Source of the DNA: Escherichia coli
Lineage (GTDB): Bacteria; Pseudomonadota; Gammaproteobacteria; Enterobacterales; Enterobacteriaceae
DNA length: 64,000 nucleotides
Direction: 5' to 3'
Assembly: GCF_036503815.1 (NCBI RefSeq)
Contig: NZ_AP027764.1
Location: forward strand, 1 to 64,000
A program made the translations under genes and the position numbers. This document shows, one piece after another, positions 57,213 through 64,000 of this stretch (positions within the stretch are counted from its first letter, which is position 1; every line of letters begins with the position of its first letter). The notes under the pieces were generated by a model. It searched no databases. It had not been told where the DNA came from and saw only the letters and a program-made list of their open reading frames with translations.

Positions 57213-58910
57213 TTACGCAGAAGTACGCATCGCACTGATAGTATTAAATTCATTTTTTACATTGAGCAAACGAGGGTCGTGAAGCAAAACATTTGACCAT
57301 AAATCATTGTCTTTAACTAATTGTTGCCAGCGCTTTTCATATTCTTTTTTACCATAAACAGTGTAAATTAACGGCAAGATCACACCATTGATTTTGTTAG
57401 TGTTAATATTTGCCAGTAACTTCATAATGTCATTTTTTATAGATGCGCCATAGATCAGAAACTTCGTATAAAGCAAGTTAACACAGCTGTAATCAAGACC
57501 ATGTTCAGGCTCAAGTTTAAGCAATAAACTTTTGGCTTTGTCATTATGTCCTTTCAGTGCCATGAACATAGCCAGAATAGAGGTAATAATTGGATTATTA
57601 CAGGTGTTTTGACTGTTAAGATTTAATGCAAAAGATATCGCGTTATCGAGGGGGGATGTGTAATAAAGTATAATTAATTTAAGAATGCTTATGCCCATTT
57701 TATTGGGTTCAAGAGCAATGCTTTTTTCTATTAGATTAAATGCTCTTGCAAGGTCACCGTTCAAAAAGCATAGCAGAGACTGATAATAATAAACGTCTGG
57801 CGAATTAGGTTTGAGTAAATGTGCTTGCTTAAATAGCACATTAGACACTGAATGTTCATCTTTTAGCCCACTGATTAAACCCAGTAAACCCAATGCCTGA
57901 GAATTTGAAGGGTTAATTTCAAGAGCCTTTTCAATGGAGGTTACTGCCGTAGTTATTGCTTGTTTTTGTTCACTGAGTCCAAGGAGTGCTAATGATATAT
58001 GGCATTCCGCCAGGCAACAGTAGGGCAAGGTATTTTGCGGTTGCGTACTCACACAATCTCTAAATATTACTAATGCTCGTTTCAAACTCTCTGGTGTATA
58101 ACGATACATTTCCATTCTGCCATTCATATACATAACAGCAGAATCCAGAGATGGCATTTGTTGTGTATTAATAGATTTAAAATTAATATTGGGTATTTTT
58201 TCAATAAGAATATTAATTACTTGTGATAATAATACGGAAAGAGGATTGTCGGGGTTAAAATCAATACTTTGATGATCAATCAACTTATGCGTTCTGGCAT
58301 GAATTAATTCAATAAATAAACGCCAGTTTTTACCATAGTGAACGACCTGACCCATAATGTAATATTCTGGGCCTGTTTTATTAATAAACTGATGGATAGT
58401 AGAAAAATCGCTTGCCTCATTCGTTACCGAGGCAGGTAAAATATCTAAACCACAAAAAGCATATTTTGAAAGGCCCTGCACAAGTTCGTAATGCAGTTTT
58501 AGAACATTGATCGAACCTTCAGTACGAAATGGAAAAACAGCAAGAGTGGTAGTCGACTTTACCGGTTCATTATCGGTTACAATCACAATGGGTACAGTAA
58601 AACGGTATCCACGACCATAGACCGTTTCGATATACTTACACTGTTTATTCTCATGCAAAAGTTTGCGCAATGCATAAATACACCGTGTTAAAGATTCATC
58701 ACTGGCAACACTTGCGCTCCAGACCTTATCAATAATCTCTTCTTTGCTAACAATTTCACCGTCAGCATTAAGTAATAGAATGATAACCCCAAGTTCTTTG
58801 GGGGGAATATGGTATTCTTTATTTTTGAATAATAATATTCCATTGTTTTTTAATACAAAGTCGCCAAATATATATTGTTGTGTATTATTTTTTCCATGTT
58901 GCAGTTGCAT
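57213..58910 (-). CDS. eilA: HilA-like transcriptional activator EilA
   Basis: A 565-aa regulator of the Salmonella HilA type. The N-terminal OmpR-like winged helix (about 12-107; PPKELGVIILLLNADGEIVS and ETVYGRGYRF) is followed by a long TPR-containing region (about 240-560). In EAEC 042 EilA activates the eip genes and air. Strongly AT-rich. The start at 58910 (MQLQHGKNN) has GGAG 6 bases upstream. It is in the same direction as the eip operon, 202 bp after eipD; that spacer carries the 18-bp motif also found before the two orphan genes at 33-35 kb, and no further gene. Confidence 0.92.
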   Translation of the reverse strand: MQLQHGKNNTQQYIFGDFVLKNNGILLFKNKEYHIPPKELGVIILLLNADGEIVSKEEIIDKVWSASVASDESLTRCIYALRKLLHENKQCKYIETVYGRGYRFTVPIVIVTDNEPVKSTTTLAVFPFRTEGSINVLKLHYELVQGLSKYAFCGLDILPASVTNEASDFSTIHQFINKTGPEYYIMGQVVHYGKNWRLFIELIHARTHKLIDHQSIDFNPDNPLSVLLSQVINILIEKIPNINFKSINTQQMPSLDSAVMYMNGRMEMYRYTPESLKRALVIFRDCVSTQPQNTLPYCCLAECHISLALLGLSEQKQAITTAVTSIEKALEINPSNSQALGLLGLISGLKDEHSVSNVLFKQAHLLKPNSPDVYYYQSLLCFLNGDLARAFNLIEKSIALEPNKMGISILKLIILYYTSPLDNAISFALNLNSQNTCNNPIITSILAMFMALKGHNDKAKSLLLKLEPEHGLDYSCVNLLYTKFLIYGASIKNDIMKLLANINTNKINGVILPLIYTVYGKKEYEKRWQQLVKDNDLWSNVLLHDPRLLNVKNEFNTISAMRTSA

Positions 58911-58984
58911 AGAACGCTCCTTCCGTTTTCTCTATTCATAGTATTAATTTGATCAATATAAAATAAAGTATTGGCAGAATTGCT

Positions 58985-59002
58985 CTATCAAAAAACGCTC
59001 AT
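58985..59002 (-). repeat. Shared 18-bp motif, copy 3 (upstream of eilA)
   Basis: On the minus strand the sequence is ATGAGCGTTTTTTGATAG, differing from the two copies at 33466 and 35074 at one position. It lies 75-92 bases before the eilA start and points toward it, so orientation relative to the gene is conserved in all three. Confidence 0.72.
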
Positions 59003-59112
59003 TTTGTAAGATTGTGATGAAGAAATGAATGAAAGCTGATGCTTAATAATATGAAACGCTGGTCCCATTTTACGAGACCAGATAGTGGACTATAATATTT
59101 GGCGTTACTTAA

Positions 59113-60567
59113 TCAGAAACGTAAATAATCTTTCGCTGAATCAAATAATGCTGTAATGGTTGACGATAATAATTTTATAATCGTATCGTAGGTGGAGTTG
59201 GCTGTGCTGTATTTAGTCGTGATAACCTGTACATCGGTTTTCATGTTTTCTGCTTGCCCATTATAACCCGCTAACCATGCCTGGTATTCAGCTGTGCTTA
59301 TTTCATAACCGGTGAATTCTTTAGATATATTTTTTTCCTTCCCTTTATTATCCCTGTGCACCATTGAATCTGAAGATTGACTCATACTGTCAATAATCTG
59401 AGGGTTGGGAATAATAACATATAAACCGCTACCTTGTGGTTCAACTTCGACAATCGGAGAAGGTGTGCGGTGTTTGGGATCGGGTGGAATTACCGGAAGT
59501 CCTAAAGCGGCGCACCATTTTTCTGCTTCTTCCAATGGAACACCAATTTTGTCAGCAGGTGCCGGAGGGTATAAAACATAGTCTGGATTGTAATGATAGT
59601 GGAAATCACCATTAGGATATTTATCGATATAATAAAAATGCATCAAGGCCTTTTGAAATGCATTGACATCAAAAATTATCGCATCGCCTTTTTTATTAGA
59701 GTGAGTCCATTTTCCCATATTGCTTTGGATATGTTCACTGAAGTCCTGCCAGTATGCGCTCATTATCTCAACGCTATTTGCATAGATTTCGAGGTAGTCG
59801 CTACCGAGCACACTCATCAAATCAGCAATATCACTGCATATATATTTATCACTTTTAAATTCGCTTGAACTACTGGCCGTTAAAGTACTGCTGGTTGCTG
59901 AACTTCTCACTTCGGGCGCATTACTGTTTGATGCAGAACTACCTGACATTGCTTTTTTTTGTTTCTGTATAAGCATAGAAAAAAGGGAACTATTTATCTC
60001 TGTGGCTTGAATATCTTCAGGCACAAAACTATCTAAAAAAGCGATAGCGTGAGTTAAGGTTCCTTTGGTCATTGCCATTGCACTTGACCCGGTTGTGTTG
60101 TGAGCAACGTTAGCCAGGGTTTTTCTCACAGAGTTATGCAGGGTCAATATTTTATCGGGATCCTTTAATTTTCCGTCAATAGTATTAACATTTTCTGTAA
60201 GATGCAGAACGTTTTTTATCAGCAAATAACTTTCGTGTAAAAGTGCAGATCCTTGCTCTGTCAGGTTTTCAGCAGGGAAATTTCTGAGCAAGTTTTTAAC
60301 GAAGTTAAGTTGTATGTCATGCTGGCATTTCCAGTCTTCATTTCGCGGGCTACGTTCACTGACTAAAGTTGATAGTTTTTCAACATCTTTCTTGAGCATA
60401 GCGCCAATATTATTATCCTTACTGGCGCTGTTATACAAATTACCCTCGCTTTTGCTGTTTTCCAGTTGATGAGGCTCCTCACTTTGCGAGGATGCCTCTT
60501 TAAGAGGAATGTTTGCATTCTGCTGACGTAAAATATCTATATTTAAATTATTATCTTTATTAATCAT
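59113..60567 (-). CDS. eipD: Type III translocator tip protein EipD (SipD/IpaD family)
   Basis: A 484-aa protein of the needle-tip family. The diagnostic C-terminal helix VITTKYSTANSTYDTIIKLL (447-466) and following LSSTITALFDSAKDYL matches IpaD/SipD. It is about 140 residues longer than SipD or IpaD: a Ser-rich linker (208-236) and a Pro-rich insert (334-389) are extra. The N-terminal polar segment fits type III secretion. No signal peptide. The start at 60567 has GGAGGAA upstream. Last gene of the eicA-eipB-eipC-eipD operon. Confidence 0.9.
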   Translation of the reverse strand: MINKDNNLNIDILRQQNANIPLKEASSQSEEPHQLENSKSEGNLYNSASKDNNIGAMLKKDVEKLSTLVSERSPRNEDWKCQHDIQLNFVKNLLRNFPAENLTEQGSALLHESYLLIKNVLHLTENVNTIDGKLKDPDKILTLHNSVRKTLANVAHNTTGSSAMAMTKGTLTHAIAFLDSFVPEDIQATEINSSLFSMLIQKQKKAMSGSSASNSNAPEVRSSATSSTLTASSSSEFKSDKYICSDIADLMSVLGSDYLEIYANSVEIMSAYWQDFSEHIQSNMGKWTHSNKKGDAIIFDVNAFQKALMHFYYIDKYPNGDFHYHYNPDYVLYPPAPADKIGVPLEEAEKWCAALGLPVIPPDPKHRTPSPIVEVEPQGSGLYVIIPNPQIIDSMSQSSDSMVHRDNKGKEKNISKEFTGYEISTAEYQAWLAGYNGQAENMKTDVQVITTKYSTANSTYDTIIKLLSSTITALFDSAKDYLRF

Positions 60568-60610
60568 GTGTCATTCCTCCTTAAATATAATTAACTATTA
60601 TTGCAATAAT

Positions 60611-61762
60611 TTATGAGCGAATGCCTTGAACGATAGCACTATCAGTATCAATAATGGTTTGTATTATTTGCTGTAATAAATTGAGTGCCTGATCTCTTCC
60701 TTGAACATCACGATTAATTTGATCCAGATAGCTACTCATAACTGAATGCATCACATTTTTAGCTTGCTCAACAATTTCTTTTTCTGCATGAGTAGTACTT
60801 TCTAGAATTCTAAGTGATGCTTGAGTTGATTGATTAACAAGCTGTGAAAGTACATCTGCTTTACCTATAGTAAAATATTTATTATATCTTTTGTTATGTT
60901 TTATACTAATACGCTCGTTTTTATCTCTAATCTTTTCTTCCGTAGTTTCTTTTTCTTTATCGTAATATTTCAGGGTCTCTTCTTTTTGTTCTTCATCAAG
61001 TGTTGTATCTTTCGTTGTTGTTTTTATTTCTTCATCTATTTGCTTGAGATAAGCTTGTTGATCTTGAACTTCCCTTTTTAATCCTCGCTGTGTTTTATCA
61101 TCAGTTCCACTGATAGTGTGCTTCTGATCAGATGTAAGGGTTTGCATCTTTTCGGGAGGGCTTCTGAAATTTGCTACAACAGATGCTGCAGCTCCGGCTG
61201 CGCCAATTGTTGACCCGGCAAGAACACCAGCCGAACTTGCCATTGTAGCGTGTACGGTTTCTGTTTTCTGATACTGGACAAGTTGTTCAAAAACGTTGCT
61301 CATAATAGCCTCAGACATAGCAGAGGCTTTATACATTGATGTGAATACCCTTAAAAATTCCTCCATAACAGCCTGTTGTCGCATGGTCAAATTATCTAGC
61401 ATATCAAGGATATTATATTTAGATATTTTAATAGAACTCTGTTCTGCAGAACTGCTTAATTGACTGGATGAAATTGTAGCTTGGTCAAGGTCACCCCTCA
61501 AATTATCTAGCGTACTCCTTGAGTAATTAAGATTATCCAATAGTTTTACTCTTAGTTCCGGACAGACTTCTCTGTCTGTATTTTTTAATATTATAAACTG
61601 AGAGCTTATGTCATGATTAATATCTTTAAGGTTATAGTTTTGCACAATTTTATTATCATTTGGTATTTTGTTTTTTTTACTATAATCTCTATCAAAGATT
61701 GTTTTATCAAGACTGTTAATATTAGATGTGCTGGACGCATTTTTAATTTCATAGGTGGCCAT
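60611..61762 (-). CDS. eipC: Type III translocator EipC (SipC/IpaC family)
   Basis: A 383-aa SipC/IpaC-like translocator. One hydrophobic membrane segment (172-198, ATMASSAGVLAGSTIGAAGA and on), preceded by an amphipathic helix region (115-160) and followed by a strongly charged Lys/Glu-rich coiled coil (224-290). The C-terminal part ends YLDQINRDVQGRDQALNLLQ, similar to the SipC C-terminal effector region. 12 bp after eipB; 43 bp before eipD. Confidence 0.88.
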   Translation of the reverse strand: MATYEIKNASSTSNINSLDKTIFDRDYSKKNKIPNDNKIVQNYNLKDINHDISSQFIILKNTDREVCPELRVKLLDNLNYSRSTLDNLRGDLDQATISSSQLSSSAEQSSIKISKYNILDMLDNLTMRQQAVMEEFLRVFTSMYKASAMSEAIMSNVFEQLVQYQKTETVHATMASSAGVLAGSTIGAAGAAASVVANFRSPPEKMQTLTSDQKHTISGTDDKTQRGLKREVQDQQAYLKQIDEEIKTTTKDTTLDEEQKEETLKYYDKEKETTEEKIRDKNERISIKHNKRYNKYFTIGKADVLSQLVNQSTQASLRILESTTHAEKEIVEQAKNVMHSVMSSYLDQINRDVQGRDQALNLLQQIIQTIIDTDSAIVQGIRS

Positions 61763-61774
61763 GTTAAAACCCTC

Positions 61775-63556
61775 TTATACGATAGAATGGGAAGCAAATT
61801 TTAAGGCTTCAGTTCGGTGTTGTAATACTCGTACCATCTGGCTTACCTCTTGTTCGACGGTTTTATCCACCCTTTGCAATACTGAAAGCATTTGTTCACG
61901 CGTTTTTGATAGATTACTCATGTCCTGTTGTAAAATTGCCATGTCGGCAGAGTTTCCAGCAACAAAACAATTCATCGTCGATGTTGCTATTGCACAGATG
62001 AGTAAGCCTATTTTCTCAAGGCCATTACTTATTTTGGCAATCAACTTCAACACTACGGCTGATGTTTGTAGCACGCTGCATACGCTGTCTAATACCTTTA
62101 TAATATTTTTTGAAACTGAATTAATAATTGATTCAATGGTTGATTTTATAGTGCTTGTTATTTCTTTGGTGACTTCTTCGGCGGCTGTTTTTGATAATGC
62201 AGAAACAACGGCCCCTATTGCTACAGAACATATTACAGCTGCACCAATCATTACTGTCGCCATGACAATAGAAGCGGCTGCACTTGCGTAAATACTTTTA
62301 ACCAGTTCAATCGTATCTTGATCGACACCAATAACGTCCAGAAGCGCGGTGATTGCGAGCAGAGTGGGATCAACTGTTTTAATCGCAGCCGAAAGACCTT
62401 CTACAACTTTCCCTAAAATCCAGCCGGTAGCCGTGGTGCCCAGAGCGATTTGACAAGTGATATCTACACCTAATACTACTGCGCCCGCTATTCCTCCAAT
62501 AAGTGCCAATGCACCCGCAATACTTGAACCACCACTTGGAACTGCAGCAAGAAGACCAACAACAATTAAGACTGCGCTTACGGCAAAGGTTACTACAGTT
62601 ACACACTCATTAACTATTTTTAAAACTTTAGTCGTGGTAGTATATTTATGTGCTGTTTCATTGAGTTTATTTTCCCTGACATGGTTGATTTCTTTCATTA
62701 CCTCAGATTGATTTTTAATAGATTCGCAATTTGTATCGCCAATAACTTCCATTACTGAGGTAATCAAAAGGATAAATGTGGCTGTCGCGTTTCTGTTTTT
62801 CTGGTTTTCCTGTGTCAGGCAAATATTGGTGGTGAAGTTATTAATCTGTTCTTGCTGTTGAATTTCGTCAAAAACTTCCATACTTTGGCCGATCGCAGCA
62901 TCAGCATCCATAATGGCTGTATTTAACGATTTCTCAGCTAACGATTTTTTTTGTAACGACAGCGTGAGTGTTTTTTCAGCCGCATTTTTTTGCGTCAGTA
63001 CTTTATTGTATTGTGGATCGTCTGGTTGCAGTTGCGACAACTCTTGATCCAATGTGTTGACTTTTTTTTCCAGCGATTGCACTCTTTTATCGACTGCATT
63101 GTAATTATTGTTGGCCTGATGCAGATTATCGTTGGCTTTTTGCGCTGAATCTAATGATGAGGTGTAGGCGTCGCTTAATTCACGAAACTTATTATGTGCC
63201 ATTTCGTGTCGAAGCAGGGTGTTGTCCAGGTTATTATGCAAGCGTGTAGTAATATCCTGATCGGCAATGCCTGATAAATTACCCAAAATCATCGTCAGGC
63301 GGGCATCGTTCGTCTTTGCTGTAGTGGCGTTATCAGAATCGGAAACCTGCATTTCAGGCGGAGCAAGCATAGGTTTGTTTTCAAGACGAGCGCGAATATC
63401 GTTATCAAGGGACTTCGGATTTTTATTAAGCCGCATGGGATCAACTTGCGTTTTGTTGCTGTCCTGCAGTCTTTTTTCCGCATCGCTATACTGTGTGCGC
63501 AATGTTTCGCTGATTTGTTCAAATGTGATCGTTTGTCCCGTAATCGGTGTCGACAT
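61775..63556 (-). CDS. eipB: Type III translocator EipB (SipB/IpaB family)
   Basis: A 593-aa pore-forming translocator of the SipB/IpaB group. An N-terminal coiled coil (130-225) is followed by two hydrophobic stretches (about 317-370 and 424-454) that form the membrane hairpin, and a C-terminal helical region with amphipathic repeats. Length equals SipB (593 aa, as remembered). The ribosome binding site AAAGGAGGTG is very strong. Binds the EicA chaperone before secretion by family analogy. Confidence 0.93.
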   Translation of the reverse strand: MSTPITGQTITFEQISETLRTQYSDAEKRLQDSNKTQVDPMRLNKNPKSLDNDIRARLENKPMLAPPEMQVSDSDNATTAKTNDARLTMILGNLSGIADQDITTRLHNNLDNTLLRHEMAHNKFRELSDAYTSSLDSAQKANDNLHQANNNYNAVDKRVQSLEKKVNTLDQELSQLQPDDPQYNKVLTQKNAAEKTLTLSLQKKSLAEKSLNTAIMDADAAIGQSMEVFDEIQQQEQINNFTTNICLTQENQKNRNATATFILLITSVMEVIGDTNCESIKNQSEVMKEINHVRENKLNETAHKYTTTTKVLKIVNECVTVVTFAVSAVLIVVGLLAAVPSGGSSIAGALALIGGIAGAVVLGVDITCQIALGTTATGWILGKVVEGLSAAIKTVDPTLLAITALLDVIGVDQDTIELVKSIYASAAASIVMATVMIGAAVICSVAIGAVVSALSKTAAEEVTKEITSTIKSTIESIINSVSKNIIKVLDSVCSVLQTSAVVLKLIAKISNGLEKIGLLICAIATSTMNCFVAGNSADMAILQQDMSNLSKTREQMLSVLQRVDKTVEQEVSQMVRVLQHRTEALKFASHSIV

Positions 63557-63611
63557 AATTCACCTCCTTTTTAAGCTATCATCGGGTGTAATTAATTTTT
63601 TTTTATTTAAC

Positions 63612-63794
63612 TCATGGCAGATGTTTATTCCCATCTAAAATGGCATCAACGGGAAAGTAAGTAATGTGTTTATTGTTATTCTTCTCATTTATTTTATCGC
63701 CATGGTTATTTTTTAAATCAACCGGGGCTTCCTCATGATATTTCCTGATTAACTCTTCAGGCGTAAAAGAAGAGTTTTTTCCGTTTATGTTCAT
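63612..63794 (-). CDS. Small ORF of 60 aa between eicA and eipB
   Basis: A 60-aa hydrophilic frame (begins MNINGKNSSFTPEEL, ends LDGNKHLP), Asn/Lys-rich, without signal peptide or membrane helix. It starts 9 bases after the eicA stop and ends 55 bases before eipB, same strand, so it is inside the operon. Its ribosome binding site is weak (GAGTGAG). No homologue recognised. Composition is that of its AT-rich neighbours; it could be a small chaperone-linked gene or chance. Confidence 0.5.
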   Translation of the reverse strand: MNINGKNSSFTPEELIRKYHEEAPVDLKNNHGDKINEKNNNKHITYFPVDAILDGNKHLP

Positions 63795-63803
63795 TTTGCC
63801 GAC

Positions 63804-64000
63804 TCACTCTGTTTGAACTTCCTCTTCGGTATTGGCTGTCAAGAGTTCAAGATAAGCAGTAGCCATCTCTTTAACTTTTTCATTTTGGCTGTAGGTTACG
63901 ACTGTATTAAATAACTCCGTGGCCATTTTAGTGTTTTTTAAGCCCATCTGGCATTGGCCCATATAATAAACTAAAGAGAAATCGTTATCGGGAGATAGCA
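63804..64000 (-). CDS. eicA: Type III translocator chaperone EicA (SicA/IpgC family), partial
   Basis: The last 64 codons of a gene running off the window end (5' part missing). The protein reads PDNDFSLVYYMGQCQMGLKN then TKMATELFNTVVTYSQNEKV and ends TEEEVQTE, the C-terminal TPR of class II chaperones (compare the YY-x-G-x-C-x-x-x-L pattern). It would bind EipB and EipC. The stop is TGA at 63804-63806. First visible gene of the operon. Confidence 0.85.
   Translation of the reverse strand, partial: LSPDNDFSLVYYMGQCQMGLKNTKMATELFNTVVTYSQNEKVKEMATAYLELLTANTEEEVQTE

Noticed and set aside
61755..62291. 178-codon plus-strand frame opposite eipB
   Set aside because: Antisense to the hydrophobic and helical C-terminal region of eipB; composition is explained by that gene.

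Overview
The window is an enterobacterial chromosome segment opened at the first base of dnaA. Gene content, order and near-identity of the encoded proteins to remembered E. coli K-12 proteins point to Escherichia, almost certainly E. coli of a non-K-12 lineage. The backbone follows the K-12 order from dnaA to nepI, but several loci differ: an intact alpha-glucoside operon, two extra genes between ilvN and uhpA, a toxin-antitoxin pair before nepI, and a large island after nepI.

Region by region. 1-6.0 kb: dnaA-dnaN-recF-gyrB replication and topology cluster. 6.2-8.3 kb: yidB, yidA, yidX. 8.5-13.3 kb: D-galactonate catabolism dgoRKADT with a candidate DgoR operator cluster. 13.2-16.0 kb: cbrA, yidR, yidQ. 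16.1-17.3 kb: small heat-shock genes ibpAB with a sigma32 promoter and RNA thermometers. 17.4-23.9 kb: yidE, yidP, then a full-length EIICB PTS gene and a full-length 6-phospho-alpha-glucosidase gene (both broken in K-12), and yidL. 24.1-29.1 kb: transporter yidK, sulfatase yidJ, small membrane proteins yidI/H/G, and yidF, which looks like a sulfatase-maturase remnant. 29.1-31.3 kb: emrD, the SOS toxin tisB with its LexA box and antisense regulator IstR, and the ivbL leader with attenuator. 31.4-33.4 kb: ilvBN.

33.4-36.8 kb is an AT-rich insertion with two paralogous genes of unknown function (431 and 482 aa) that look like horizontally acquired, possibly secreted-effector, genes. 36.9-41.9 kb: hexose-phosphate system uhpABCT. 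41.9-45.7 kb: ade, adeQ, yicN. 45.8-46.5 kb: a HigB/RelE-type toxin-antitoxin operon with its operator palindrome. 46.7-47.9 kb: nepI.

48.0-64.0 kb is a virulence island matching the air/eil/eip locus known at selC in enteroaggregative E. coli 042: the giant inverse-autotransporter adhesin Air (3031 aa, twelve 97-aa tandem Ig-like repeats), the HilA-like regulator EilA, and a SipD/SipC/SipB-like translocator operon (eipD, eipC, eipB) with the chaperone gene eicA cut by the window end. No type III secretion apparatus gene, integrase or tRNA is visible here, so the translocators would need an apparatus encoded elsewhere (for example ETT2).

The most interesting unexplained signal is an 18-bp motif (ATGAGCGATTTTTGATAG) that is identical upstream of both orphan genes at 33-36 kb and present with one mismatch, in the same orientation, upstream of eilA more than 20 kb away. 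It suggests that the orphan genes and the eil/eip island share regulation or origin.
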